Assembly: GCF_000746085.1 (NCBI RefSeq)
Contig: NZ_JQKO01000005.1
Location: 62,001-126,000, forward strand
Origin: Methylocapsa aurea
Lineage (GTDB): Bacteria; Pseudomonadota; Alphaproteobacteria; Rhizobiales; Beijerinckiaceae
DNA: 64,000 bases
Direction: 5' to 3'
Both the position numbers and the translations under genes were made by a program. Below are positions 8,718-19,300 of this stretch, one piece after another; within the stretch, counting starts at the first letter, position 1, and every line of letters starts with the position of its first letter. Under the pieces are notes generated by a model that saw nothing but the letters and a program-made list of their open reading frames with translations, searched no databases and had not been told where the DNA came from.

Positions 8718-11700
8718 TTAAAACCCGACGCCCAGCGCGCCGCTGCCGCTACCCCCGCCGCCACCGCCGCCGCCTGCGCCATAGCCTCCGCCTCCAACGC
8801 GGGGGACGCCCGCCGAAGATTGGGCCGCCGGCGGACGCTGACGAGCCTGGACCGCCTCGCGACGCGGCATGCGCGGCTCGACGGAGGCCGGGCGAACGGC
8901 CTTTTCCTTTGGAGGCCTTGGCTCGACCGGCCGATAGCGGGGCTCCTCCGGCGGCGGAACATTTGCGAGCTTTTCTTTTCTGCGGCGCGGCGAAGGCTTT
9001 TCGGGTTCGGACGGAGTTGCTTGTTCTTCCGGCGGCGGGCGATTCGCTATAGCGCGCTTCGCCGGCTTTTCCGGTTTAGCGGACGGCTCCGGCGTCGCGG
9101 TGACCGGCGGCGCGCAGAGATCCGGCTTCTGCTCCTTCAGCTCAAGGAGAAGCGCTTCGTCGACCTTGACCTCGGCGATAGCGTGGCCCTGAACCTCGAA
9201 ATAGCGGCCGAAGGCCTGCTCGGTCTTGGCGTCCAGCTTTCCATTGCGATGCCCGGACAGACAGCCAAGCCGGTTCAATTCGGTTTGCGCCAAGCGGACC
9301 TGCTCCGGCGTGTTGACTTCTTCCGGCGCTGGAAGCTTCTCGAGCGCGGCGTCGAGCGCCGGGCGCAATCTCGCGCAGGTCAATCGCTTCTTCAATTCCA
9401 CCATCTGGTCGCGCGCTTCGGCGCCGCGCGTCTGAAGCGCCGCAAGCTCCACATCCTCGCGTCGGCAAGCGACCTCCTGCTCGGCGACATCGGCTTCGAT
9501 CGCGGCGAGCTTGGCCCCGGCGGCGGTCTTGACCTCTTCACATGCGGCGGTTGCAAGGAGGGATCGAACGGCTTCGGCGTCGCGCTTGCCAATGGCGCCA
9601 AGCGCCGCTTGCTCGCGTCCGCAAGCCGCCTTCAAATCCGCGGCCCTACGGTCGATCGCGGCGACGACGCTGGGGCACTCAACGCGCTGGCGCAGCGCCG
9701 TCATTGCGGCGCGATCGCCGGAGGCCGACAGGGTCTTCCATTCCGCCTCGTCGCGCTGGCACGCTTCGGTCTCACGCGCGATCTCAGCCTCGAGCTTGCT
9801 CAGACGTTGCCGGGCGTTCACTTTGACGTCGTCACAGCCCGCCTTGCCGATGAGGCCGCGCAGCCCCTCGACGTCGCGCGCGCCGATGGCCGCGAGCGCC
9901 GCGTCGTCGCGTTTGCAGATTGTCTTGAGCTCGGCGAGCCTGCCGTCAATCGCGGCCACAACGCTCTTGCATTCGGCCTTCTGACGCAGCGCCTCGACAT
10001 CGGCGCGATTGCCGGAGGCCGCTAGACTCTTCCATTCCGCCTCGTCGCGCCGGCAGGCTTCGGTCTCACGCGCGATCACGGTCTCGAGCTTGCTCAGACG
10101 TTGCCGGGCGTTCACTTTGACATCGTCGCAGCCCGCGTTGCCGATGAGGCCGCGCAGCCCCTCGACGTCGCGCGCGCCGATGGCCGCGAGCGCCGCGTCG
10201 TCGCGTTTGCAGATTGTCTTGAGCTCGGCGAGCCTGCGGTCGATCGCGGCCACAACGCTCTTGCATTCGGCCCGCTGACGCAGCGCCTCGACATCGGCGC
10301 GATTGCCGGAGGCCGCTAGACCCTTCCATTGCGCCTCGTCGCGCTCGCATATTTCAGTCTCATGGGCCAAACTCGCCTCCATCTGGGCGAGCCGCTTGTC
10401 GGCGCTGACCTTGATCGCCGGGCAGGATGTCCGGTCGGCGAGGTCGCGCAAGGCATCAAGGTCGCGCGGGCCGATGTCGTTGAGCGTGGCGTTGTCGCGG
10501 CCGCAGGCGGCGTCTGCGGCCGCAGCCAGCTCGCGCAAGCTGCGATCTATCGCCGCAATCGTCGCCGGGCACTGCGCGCGTTTGCGGAACGCCTCGATAT
10601 CGGCCGGCTGGCGCCGCGCAACGAGACCTTTTAGCTCGCCGTCTTCCAGCCGACAGACCTCGGCTTCGCGCGCAAGCGTCGCATTGAGTTCGGCAAGACG
10701 GGCGGAAGCCGCCGTTTTCACGCTCTCGCAAGGCGTCCTGCCGACAAGATCCCGCAAGGCCGCGCCGTCGCGCGCCGGAATGGAGCCGAGCGCGGCGTTG
10801 TCGCGGGCGCAGGCGGCCTCGGCCGCCGCCGCCAATTCGCGCAAACCGCGATCGATCGCCGCGATCGTCGCCGGGCACTGCGCGCGCTGACGCAACGCCT
10901 CGAAGTCGGCCGGCCGGGCGCGCCCGGCCAAATTCTTCAATTCGCCGTCCTCGCGCCGGCAGAGATCGGCCTCCCTGGCCTGCTCGGCTTCGATCGCCGC
11001 GATTTTCTCGCCGGCCGCCGCCTTGACCGAAGGGCAGGAACTCGCCTGCATCAAGACCCGGAATTTGGCGGGATCGCGTCCTTCGATGGCCGCCAGGGCG
11101 GCGCCATCGCGGCGGCAGATCGCCTCTTCCTCGGCGAGCAGGGCTTCGAGCGCGGTCAGCCGCTCTTGCGCCGCCCGTTTCACCTCGTCGCACAAGGCCG
11201 CGCGGGCGAGAGACCGCAAGCCGGCCGCATCGCGCGCTCCAGCCCCGGCCAAGGCTTTGCGATCGGCTTGGCAGGCTTCCTCGGCCTTCCGGCGCGCTTC
11301 CGCCGCCTGTTGCCGCTCCGAGGCTTCGAGCGCCGCCTTCTTGGCTTCGATCAGGGCGCGCTCCTTGGCGTCCGCAATCGCGCGTTCGAGCGCCTGCAGG
11401 CGATAGCGCGCCTCAAGTGCATAGAATGACGAAGGAAAATGTTCGAGAAAGTCGTGCAGGACGGCTGGATCCTCGGTGGTCTTGATCTTGTCCCAGGCGA
11501 TCCGATCGTTTCGATTGAGGTAATATTCGTTGACCAGCGAAACATAGGTCTCCGGCCGCTGGCGCCCGCTCGTCGCCGCGGCCACGTCGCTGGCGATCCG
11601 GCGAAACATCATCTCGATCTCGAGGCCGGGCTCGTTCAGCCGACGCAGGAACGCCTTGGTGAAGGGGCTGTTGCGCTCCTGCCCGTCCAGCGCGACATCG

Positions 11701-12308
11701 CCAGGCGAAGTGGCGTAAGCGACGATCAGGCCTTCGGCCTTGTCGATCCTTTCGAGCCCACGCGTTCGTCCTAGGGCGGGAGCCGGGGCGGCGACGGAGG
11801 CGGAAGTCGCGAGGCGCGCGAGGCGTTCGGCGACCGGATTGTTGCGGCAGGCGTCCAAAACCATGATTTTCACGCCGCTCGAACGGTTGAGCACGGCGCG
11901 GACATTGTCGACAGGGACGGTTTCAAACGACAGGCTGATGTCGTCCTTCACGTCGGCGTCGACTGGCAGGAGATAGTTGTGGCCCTGATATTGAAGCGCG
12001 TGGCCGGCGTAAAAAAACAGCGCCGCATCCGCGCCGACGGCCATCCGGGCGAATTGCTGGATCGCATCGCTGGCGCCGGCTTTGTCCGCATCGGTGCGAA
12101 GAAGGACTTCGAAACCGAGTCCCGTCAGAGCGGCGGCGACATCCTCGGCGTCGAATTTTGCGTTGACGAGGTCGAGCCCGGGGTTCTTGTAGCCCGCATT
12201 GCCAAGAACGAGAGCGACGCGCCGCTCCGCAGCGGCAGAATCGACCAGCAGCATCAGCGCAAGGATGCTCCAGACCAAAACGGCGACTGCGGTTAGCGCT
12301 TTGTGCAT
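8718..12308 (-). CDS. exported caspase-fold (peptidase C14) protein with 13 di-cysteine helical repeats
   Basis: A 1196-residue protein. A signal peptide (about 1-27, ending DSAAA) precedes a caspase-like domain with the catalytic pair intact: H103 in FFYAGHALQ and C154 in VLDACRNNP. A short coiled-coil (about 305-345) leads into 13 tandem modules of about 49 residues (about 346-985). Each begins C-x-R/D-(D/E) and has a second Cys about 22-27 residues on, and two module types alternate. A peptidoglycan-binding-like segment (RLAQTELNRLGCLSG) follows, then a Pro/Lys-rich linker and a Gly-rich end. The start at 12308 was chosen for the signal peptide; the frame continues to 12389. It is divergent from the TssLM/FHA operon, suggesting a shared envelope role. 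The substrate is unknown. Confidence 0.8.
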   Translation of the reverse strand: MHKALTAVAVLVWSILALMLLVDSAAAERRVALVLGNAGYKNPGLDLVNAKFDAEDVAAALTGLGFEVLLRTDADKAGASDAIQQFARMAVGADAALFFYAGHALQYQGHNYLLPVDADVKDDISLSFETVPVDNVRAVLNRSSGVKIMVLDACRNNPVAERLARLATSASVAAPAPALGRTRGLERIDKAEGLIVAYATSPGDVALDGQERNSPFTKAFLRRLNEPGLEIEMMFRRIASDVAAATSGRQRPETYVSLVNEYYLNRNDRIAWDKIKTTEDPAVLHDFLEHFPSSFYALEARYRLQALERAIADAKERALIEAKKAALEASERQQAAEARRKAEEACQADRKALAGAGARDAAGLRSLARAALCDEVKRAAQERLTALEALLAEEEAICRRDGAALAAIEGRDPAKFRVLMQASSCPSVKAAAGEKIAAIEAEQAREADLCRREDGELKNLAGRARPADFEALRQRAQCPATIAAIDRGLRELAAAAEAACARDNAALGSIPARDGAALRDLVGRTPCESVKTAASARLAELNATLAREAEVCRLEDGELKGLVARRQPADIEAFRKRAQCPATIAAIDRSLRELAAAADAACGRDNATLNDIGPRDLDALRDLADRTSCPAIKVSADKRLAQMEASLAHETEICERDEAQWKGLAASGNRADVEALRQRAECKSVVAAIDRRLAELKTICKRDDAALAAIGARDVEGLRGLIGNAGCDDVKVNARQRLSKLETVIARETEACRRDEAEWKSLAASGNRADVEALRQKAECKSVVAAIDGRLAELKTICKRDDAALAAIGARDVEGLRGLIGKAGCDDVKVNARQRLSKLEAEIARETEACQRDEAEWKTLSASGDRAAMTALRQRVECPSVVAAIDRRAADLKAACGREQAALGAIGKRDAEAVRSLLATAACEEVKTAAGAKLAAIEADVAEQEVACRREDVELAALQTRGAEARDQMVELKKRLTCARLRPALDAALEKLPAPEEVNTPEQVRLAQTELNRLGCLSGHRNGKLDAKTEQAFGRYFEVQGHAIAEVKVDEALLLELKEQKPDLCAPPVTATPEPSAKPEKPAKRAIANRPPPEEQATPSEPEKPSPRRRKEKLANVPPPEEPRYRPVEPRPPKEKAVRPASVEPRMPRREAVQARQRPPAAQSSAGVPRVGGGGYGAGGGGGGGGSGSGALGVGF
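9736..10323 (-). repeat. two near-identical 294-bp tandem units inside the caspase gene
   Basis: Units 9736-10029 and 10030-10323 are nearly identical over 294 bases (98 codons, two 49-residue modules); a third, more diverged unit begins at 10324. The in-frame length and high identity indicate recent duplication, so copy number may vary between strains. Confidence 0.85.
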
Positions 12309-12785
12309 TGGAACCGGTTGGCGACGGGCTGACCTCAAGCCACGCCCCTTGGCAAGGCGGGCCCTTGTGGAAAATATCGACGCTAACATAGGTTGGGTTT
12401 AAGAGTTAAACAATGACGGCGCGCGGCCATCATGGCCGCCGCGTGCGGTGGCGCACGGAGAAAACGCGAACAAAGGTCATGCTGCCGAAGAAAGATCAAA
12501 TCAAGAAATTAGCGAGACGCTTGCAATATGCCGCTTGGAATATCGATCGACGACGCTGCGGCGAGCGCGCGGCGGCCTTGTCGCAGATCAACGCCATGAC
12601 GACGCGGCGGCGTAAATTGTCGCCCAGATGGGGACGGACCGGAGGTTTCCCATCATCGGACGTCAATCAAGGGCGGAATAGGCCGGTGGGCGCATCGGGC
12701 CTCCGAAGTGATATAGAAATGTATTGAAAAATACAGAACAGCATAAAGAAAACGGCGTCTTTTTTGAGAGTTTGGAGTTGCCGCG
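12309..12785. other. divergent regulatory region between caspase gene and tagH
   Basis: No gene I can support. A 104-codon frame (12413-12727) is Arg-rich with no recognisable domain and looks spurious. The AT-rich part 12710-12770 just before tagH is the likely promoter zone for the secretion-like operon. The other end must hold the caspase promoter. Confidence 0.45.
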
Positions 12786-14261
12786 ATGACGCTGATCCTG
12801 ACGATCGAAAACGAACAAAGCCTACCCAATGGCGCGCCGGTGAGCGTCAAGCTCGCGGACAAGCGGGGCATCGACATCGGCCGCAACCCCAATCTCGATT
12901 GGACGCTTCCCGATCCGACGCGATTTATCTCCGGCAAGCACTGCGAAGTAAGATACCGCGACGACGCTTATTGGCTCAATGACCTCTCAACCAACGGCAC
13001 TTTTCTCAACGACAGCGCCAGGCGCATCCAGGCGCCGCATCGGCTGCGCCACGGCGATCGGCTGGCGATCGGCCCCTACATTATCGCGGTCGCAATGGAG
13101 GCAGATGCAGAGCCGACGCAAGCCGACGCGCTCGAGGCCTTGCTCGAAACCTCGTCAAAGACTTTCCCTGAGGCTGCGCCGGAGACTTGCCCCAGTGCTG
13201 CGGCGGAGCCTTGGCCCGAGGCGCAAGCTAAAACTCATCCCGAACCCGAAGATCCCGCCTGCGCCGGGGTTTTCGCAATCGCTCCAATCGTTGCGCCCTC
13301 GACAAGCTTGCGCGGAGCAACCGAGCCTCGCGAAAATGTCGCGCCGAGGCTCGACGAGCAAGGCGGGCGTCGCGGTCCGGGAGCTTTTGGCCTCCGCACG
13401 CCTGAACTTATCGGCGCCAGCCCGGTCCGCAGCGCCGCGCCGGCCGCGGTCTCGCCAGACCCAGCGGTGGCGGTAGGCGCGCCGCTCGCCAAAATGAAAC
13501 CTTCGGAAGCGAATATTTTGGAGGCCCAGGCTCTGGAGGCGATCGCTCAGGAGGCAAAGGCTTGGAAGCCGCCGGAGGGCCGCGCCCAGAATGTCTCCGG
13601 TCCGATTGCGGTCCAGATGGACTCGAACCGCGAACCCGCCAGCCGAGCGGACAGCGAAGGAGCTGCTCCCAGTCCCGACGAATTTCTCCGCCATTTCGCC
13701 TTAGGCGCCGGCATTCCCGACCATATCTTCGCCCGCCAAGACGGTTTGAAGGTCGCCGAAGAGCTCGGCGCCTTGACGCGGATGGCGGTCGAGAACCTGA
13801 CCCAGCTTCTCAGCGCCCGCTTCAAGGCCAAGCGCTTCGCCCGCACGTCGAGCCAGACGATGATCCAGGCCCTCGACAATAATCCGCTGAAATTCGCGCC
13901 GACGCCCGATGACGCCTTGAAAATCATGTTCGGGCCGCGCACCAGCGGCTATCTCGACGCCAAGCGGGCATTCGAAGGCGCATTCACCGATTTGAAAACC
14001 CATCAGGTCAAGACTTTCGCGGCCATGCAGCAGGCGGTCCGCATGCTCGTGGAGGATCTCGACCCAAAAGCGATCGACGAATCGGCGGGTTTGGACAAGG
14101 GCTTGGCGGGTTTGTTCGGCGGCCGCAAGAGCCGGCTCTGGGACCTCTATCTCGCCCGGTGGCAGGCTAAGACTCTGCGCCACGAAGACGGCCTCGTCGA
14201 CGCGTTCATGCTTTACTTTGCCGAATGCTACGACCAAGCGAAGGAGTCGAGCGCGAAATGA
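12786..14261 (+). CDS. tagH: type VI secretion-associated FHA-domain protein
   Basis: A 491-residue protein with an N-terminal FHA phosphothreonine-binding domain (about 25-95): GR at 32-33, SGKH (49-52) and LSTNGTF (67-73) are the phosphate-contacting motifs. A low-complexity Ala/Glu/Pro linker (about 105-290) follows, then a conserved C-terminal domain (about 295-490, FLRHFALGAGIPDHIFAR onwards) typical of TagH/ImpI proteins. In known systems the FHA protein is phosphorylated by PpkA and reset by PppA, controlling assembly; both partners are encoded at the end of this operon. First gene of a six-gene plus-strand cluster. Confidence 0.9.
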   Translation: MTLILTIENEQSLPNGAPVSVKLADKRGIDIGRNPNLDWTLPDPTRFISGKHCEVRYRDDAYWLNDLSTNGTFLNDSARRIQAPHRLRHGDRLAIGPYIIAVAMEADAEPTQADALEALLETSSKTFPEAAPETCPSAAAEPWPEAQAKTHPEPEDPACAGVFAIAPIVAPSTSLRGATEPRENVAPRLDEQGGRRGPGAFGLRTPELIGASPVRSAAPAAVSPDPAVAVGAPLAKMKPSEANILEAQALEAIAQEAKAWKPPEGRAQNVSGPIAVQMDSNREPASRADSEGAAPSPDEFLRHFALGAGIPDHIFARQDGLKVAEELGALTRMAVENLTQLLSARFKAKRFARTSSQTMIQALDNNPLKFAPTPDDALKIMFGPRTSGYLDAKRAFEGAFTDLKTHQVKTFAAMQQAVRMLVEDLDPKAIDESAGLDKGLAGLFGGRKSRLWDLYLARWQAKTLRHEDGLVDAFMLYFAECYDQAKESSAK

Positions 14262-14401
14262 CTGGCGCCGTGGGAGCCGGACAAACCGCCCCGCGGCGCA
14301 TCATATATTGAAGATATTGGATAATTTAAGATATTGGTCTTGTGGGATGGCCTGACAGGGTCTGCAAGAGCGTCAGGCGCAAGAGTTCCAGGCAGAGGAC
14401 G

Positions 14402-15850
14402 ATGAACGAAAAAGATCCAAACCCTGGTTCCGAAGAGCGCGACGATCGGACGGTTTTCCGGCCGATGCCGGCGGCACGCCCAGCCGCAGCTGCGGCGCCA
14501 AAGCCGCCGCAGGAACCGGTGGACGGCCAAGCCTATGTCGACGATCGAACCGTGTTCCGGCCCAATCCCGGCGGTCGCCGGCCGCAGGCCTCTCCGCTTG
14601 GGCAGGCCGCGAAGGCGGGCGCGCCGGCGCCGCGGCAATCGGCGGTTCAGGGTTTGGACCTTGGCGCTCCAAACGAAAATCCGATCATGCAGGCCGCCGG
14701 CCCCCTGCTTCTTTTCCTTGGCCGCCTGCGCACCGCATTGCTGCGGGCGCCCGCAGCCGGATTGACGCCGCAAATCGCCGCGGCGATCGAGAAATGCGAG
14801 CGCGACATGAGCGCCGCCGGGGTTGCGCCGGACGAAGCCAATGCAGCAAAATATGTCTTGTGCGCGACCGCCGACGAAGTCCTCGCCAACCTGCCCGGCG
14901 AAGATCGTCCGGCGTCGCGATCGGGCCTGATGACGCGTTTCTTCGGCGAGAGCAGCGGGCGCCGGTTCTTCGACGAGCTCGATCGCGTCAAGGCCGACGC
15001 CAAGGCCCATTATCAGCTGCTCGAATTGTTTCACGCCTGCCTGGCGCTAGGATTTCAAGGCGCGCACCAGACTTTGGCGGGGGGCGCCGCCACCTTGCAG
15101 GACATCCGGCACGATCTTTACGAGCTCTTGCAGAAGGCGCGGCCGGCGCCGGCCCACGATTTGTCGCCGCGTTGGCAGGGCCAGTCGCTGGCCGGCCATG
15201 CGGTCCGCCTGCGGGTGCCGCTTTGGACCGCCGCCGGCGTCGTCGGCCTGATTCTCTTTGGCGTCTATATCGGCCTGCGCCTCACGCTTGGCGGGCGGGC
15301 GGAGGCGGCGGCGGAAGCCTTGACCGCGCTCAATCCGCAAACGCCGGTCGCAATCGGCCGCAAGGTCGCCGTCGCGCCGCCGCCAGCGCCGCCGCCGACG
15401 CCGGCGCAAGCGTCGCAAATCGACCATATCCGCAAGGTGCTGGAGCCCAATATCGCGGCCGGAACGCTCAGCGTGGACTCGACCGTCAATCAGATCGTCA
15501 TTCACATTACCGACCGGGTCCTGTTCCAGCCCGGCAAGGCGGCCGTCCTCGACGACGTGCGCCCGCTCATGATGTATATCGCGCTCGCCCTCGACGACGA
15601 TAAAAGCGCGATCAAGGTCGTCGGGCATTCGGACAACAGGCCGATCTCCAATGCGCGTTTCGCCTCGAATTTTGAGCTCTCGCTGGAGCGCGCCAAGGTT
15701 GTCGGCGATCTTCTCAAGCAATCTCTCTCGCATCCCGAACGGGTCGAAACGGTTGGCAAGGGGGCCGATGCGCCGATCGCTTCGAACGATACGCCGGAAG
15801 GACGCAACAAGAATCGGCGGGTCGAAATCGTCGTCCCGCGCAGCGACTAG
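14402..15850 (+). CDS. tssL: TssL/DotU-family inner-membrane protein with OmpA-like C-terminus
   Basis: The 482-residue protein has a disordered N-terminus, a DotU domain (about 85-265, including MQAAGPLLLFLGRLR and FFDELDRVKAD), one membrane helix near 270-292 (VVGLILFGVYIGLRL), and a periplasmic OmpA-like peptidoglycan-binding domain (about 355-480; VGHSDNRPI and NRRVEIVVPR). This is the 'evolved' TssL that anchors the TssLM complex to the cell wall. The ATG at 14402 with AGAGGA upstream is preferred over the frame start at 14342. Partner of tssM, from which it is separated by a repeat-filled gap. Confidence 0.92.
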   Translation: MNEKDPNPGSEERDDRTVFRPMPAARPAAAAAPKPPQEPVDGQAYVDDRTVFRPNPGGRRPQASPLGQAAKAGAPAPRQSAVQGLDLGAPNENPIMQAAGPLLLFLGRLRTALLRAPAAGLTPQIAAAIEKCERDMSAAGVAPDEANAAKYVLCATADEVLANLPGEDRPASRSGLMTRFFGESSGRRFFDELDRVKADAKAHYQLLELFHACLALGFQGAHQTLAGGAATLQDIRHDLYELLQKARPAPAHDLSPRWQGQSLAGHAVRLRVPLWTAAGVVGLILFGVYIGLRLTLGGRAEAAAEALTALNPQTPVAIGRKVAVAPPPAPPPTPAQASQIDHIRKVLEPNIAAGTLSVDSTVNQIVIHITDRVLFQPGKAAVLDDVRPLMMYIALALDDDKSAIKVVGHSDNRPISNARFASNFELSLERAKVVGDLLKQSLSHPERVETVGKGADAPIASNDTPEGRNKNRRVEIVVPRSD

Positions 15851-15990
15851 AGCGCCTTCAGATCCGATAGCGGCAGAAAGCAACCCTAGGTCTTTGTTTT
15901 ATCGCATTTTCTTGACGAGGACCGATTTCGACTTCGCGCGAAAGCGCTTTGGGGCATCTTCTTAAAAAAGTCGATCGACTTTTTCGAAAT

Positions 15991-16018
15991 TGAGACATCG
16001 GATATATCCGATGTCTCA
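15991..16018. repeat. 28-bp perfect palindrome
   Basis: Reads TGAGACATCGGATA and its exact complement. The same 28 bases form the centre of the longer palindrome at 26371-26428, and here only the right arm (GAACATGCTCTAG) of that longer element follows. Confidence 0.85.
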
Positions 16019-16106
16019 TAGGAACATGCTCTAGAGCCGGATGATTTTGGACGGAATCGCAACGCGATCTCGTCCAAAGTCTTAAATCCGCTTCTTATCA
16101 AAGAGT

Positions 16107-16160
16107 TAGAGCATGATGTCGTCCGAAAACCGGTTTCCACTTTTCGGCATCATGCTCTAG
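16107..16160. repeat. family hairpin, copy A1
   Basis: Two nested stems: AGAGCATGAT/ATCATGCTCT outside and CCGAAAA/TTTTCGG inside, with a CCGG-containing loop. It is identical over 54 bases to the copy at 34792-34845 about 18.7 kb away. Confidence 0.85.
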
Positions 16161-16321
16161 GTCTTTGAAATTGAGCATTTCCCGATCAGACGACTTAAAT
16201 CTGATCGGGAAGCGCTCTCGAGCATGCCCCCTTCCGACATGCTCCAACAAATTGATCCGGCGCGGTTTCCCGCCGATCGGACGTCGATCCGATCGGGAGC
16301 CGACGCGAATAGGCAGGCGTA

Positions 16322-19300
16322 ATGAATAGAAAGTTCTGGCTTCGGTCCCTTATCAGCCTCGCCGGCGCGGCCGCAGTGGCGGCCTTGATCTGGTTCGCCG
16401 GGCCGCTCCTCGCCTTGGGCGAGACCCATCCATTGGAGGAGACAGGTCCGCGGATCGCAGCCATCCTCACCCTATTCGCGCTTGTCGCGGGGGCCGGCGC
16501 CTATCGCTTCTATGAGCGGCGGACAGGCGCCGAACGCATCGCGCGCGGAATGAGCATTGATGACAGCGACGCGCCGGTGCTCGCCGAACGGATGAAAGAG
16601 GCTCTCGCAGTGCTGCGCGACGTGCGCGGCGGCAGGGCGAACTACCTCTACGACCTTCCCTGGTATGTGCTGATCGGGCCTCCCGGTTCAGGCAAGACGA
16701 CGGCGCTGGTCAATTCCGGGCTGGAATTTCCGCTTGCGGGCGGCGCTCAGCCAGGCGCGATCGCCGGCGTCGGCGGCACCCGCTACTGCGACTGGTGGTT
16801 CACCGAAGACGCCGTGCTGATCGACACCGCAGGCCGCTACACGACGCAGGACTCGGACGCCAAGGCGGACCAGAAGAGCTGGCTCGCCTTCCTCGATCTT
16901 CTCAAGCGCAACCGGCCGCGTCAGCCAATCAACGGCGTCCTCGTCGCGATCAGCCTGGAGGATCTGCTCACGCTGTCGCCCGCCGAAGTGGCGGCGCATG
17001 CGGCTGCGATCCGGGCGCGCCTGCTCGAACTCCACCAGCGCCTCGGGGTCGATTTTCCCGTCTATGCGCTGTTCACCAAGGCCGATCTCGTCATCGGATT
17101 CATGGAATTCTTCAACGGCCTCGATGAAGCCGGCCGGGCTCAGGTCTGGGGCGTCACTTTTCAGACGATGGATAAGACGAAATCCATGCTCGCCGACGCG
17201 CCCGCCGAATTCGAAGCTCTCGTGGAGCGGCTGAACGAAAGCCTCGCCAGCCGGCTGGCCGAGGAAAAGGACCCGGCGAACCGGGTCCTCCTGTTCGGCT
17301 TTCCCGCACAGATGGCGGCGTTGCGGGACCAGGTCGCGACTTTCCTGAACAAGATCTTCGATCCGGCGCACTATCGGATCAACGCTGCGTTGCGCGGTTT
17401 CTATTTCACTTCCGGCACCCAACAGGGGACGCCGATCGATCAATTGCTTGGCGCCTTGGCCAAGGGCTTTGGCGCCGAGGCCGTCGGAACTCCGGCCTAT
17501 TCCGGCCAGGGGAAAAGCTTTTTCCTGACCGATCTCATCAAGAAGGTGGTGATTGGCGAAGCCGGTTGGGTTTCGACCGGACGCAGCGACCGGATCGTCA
17601 AGATGGCGGCCCTCGCTTGCCTGCTGATCGCCGCGCCGCTCATCATCGGCGCTTGGTGGATGAGCTATGCCAAGAACAGCGACAAGATCGCTCAAAGCGA
17701 AGAGGCGGCCGCCAAATATGCCGCGCTCACCGCGGGACTTTCACGATCCAACACGGTCGCCGACCGCGATCTCAGCAAAGTGCTGCCGGCGCTCCATGCG
17801 CTCCGCTTTCTCCCCGATGGCTACGCCGCCGGTCGCGCCTCTCCCGCCACTTCGAGCAGTCTTGGTTTGAACCAAACCGCGCGACTGCGGTCGGCGGCGG
17901 AAACCGCCTATGGCGTCGGCCTTGAACGGCTGTTGCGGCCGCGCCTCGTCTATCGGCTGGAGGAACAGCTCGAAGCCAGCGCCGACAATCCGGCCGCGCT
18001 GTTTGAAGCGCTCAAGGTCTATCTGATGCTCGGCGGGCTCGAAACCGCCGACCGGAGACTGCTGATCAATTGGCTGGAGCGCGACTGGTCGGAAAATCTC
18101 TATCCTGGCCCGAAAAACAGCGAAGGCCGCAAGGCGCTGGAACAGCATCTCGTCGCCATGCTCGATCTCGAAAGCGGACATGGCCCCTTCGTCTCGTTGA
18201 ATGGCCCTCTGGTCGAAAAGGCCCAGGCGGCGCTGGCGCGGATCAATGTCGCCGATCGCGCCTACCAATTGCTGGCGGCGCGGGCAAAGGCGAGCCTGCT
18301 TCCCGGCTGGATCGCGAGCAAATCCGGCGGCGCCGGGGCCCTGGTCGTCTTCGACGAGTCGATCGAATCGATTCAGGTTCCGTATTTCCTGACGAAATCG
18401 GGTTTCGAACAGGCTTTCGTCGAAAAGCTCCCGGGCATTGTGGACGAGATGGGGCGCGACCGCTGGGTTCTTGGCGCGGCCGGCCAGCAACCGGCGATTT
18501 CGGCGCAATATGACCGGCTGCGGCAGGACCTCGTCGACGTCTATGTCAAAGCCTTCGTCGGCGCATGGCGGGGAGCAATCGAGCGTCTGAAGCTCCGCCG
18601 CCTGACCGCTGAACGGCCATCCTATCCGCTGCTGACCGCGGCAAGTTCGGTCACCTCTCCCTTGGCCCGGATTCTTGAATCGATCCGCGACGAAACCCTG
18701 CTGACCGACATCGATGAAGGCGGCGGCGGCGACGAGTCCGCCGACCCGGAGCCCGCGAGCGACGCGGTGAAGGGCGTGTCGGGCGAGACCCCCGCGCGAA
18801 TGATCGACGCGGCTTTGGCGCCCTATCATCGCCTGGTCGAAGGCCCCGCAGGACGACGGCCGATCGACCTCCTGATTTCTCAGTTGAACGAGATCCGCGG
18901 CAATTTGAGCCGCCTCGCGATGGGCGGCGCGCCCGCCGATCAACTCGCTGGGCGGATTTCCAGCGGAGTCGCCAAGCTCATGACCGACGCTTCTAGCCTG
19001 CCGCAACCTTTCGCCCGCATGATGAACGAGACCGCGGATGACGTGACCCGAGAGATCGCCGATTCGGCCGTGGCCCGGACCGTCGAAACCCTGCGCGATG
19101 CGATCGCCCTCACCTGCCAGGACCGCATCGCCAGCCGCTATCCCTTCGCCCGCGACGCCGAGCGGGATGTGAGCCTTGATGATTTTACCCGCATCTTCGG
19201 CCCAAAAGGCTTGATCGATCAATATGCGAGCGAATACGTGCTTCCCGCCGCCGACGCCTCCGGCCCGGAGTGGAAATGGCGCGACGACAGCGCGCTGGCG

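Larger units (their letters stand above)
15851..16321. repeat. cluster of hairpin elements between tssL and tssM
   Basis: No coding sequence. At least five inverted repeats are packed here: a 20-bp perfect palindrome (15965-15984), a 28-bp perfect palindrome (15991-16018), a stem TTTGGACG/CGTCCAAA (16044-16077), the family element at 16107-16160, and a stem TTCCCGATCAGA/TCTGATCGGGAA (16179-16211). They divide an otherwise tightly packed operon and may attenuate or stabilise the transcript, or act as an mRNA processing site. Confidence 0.75.

Noticed and set aside
9700..10400. Possible CRISPR-like array from regular repeats
   Set aside because: Repeats are 294 bases, contiguous, in frame and translated; they encode protein modules, with no spacers.
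12413..12727. 104-codon Arg-rich frame
   Set aside because: No ribosome-binding site, no domain; lies in a divergent promoter region.
15965..16211. Possible insertion-sequence ends
   Set aside because: The inverted repeats are separate hairpins without transposase, target-site duplications or paired ends.
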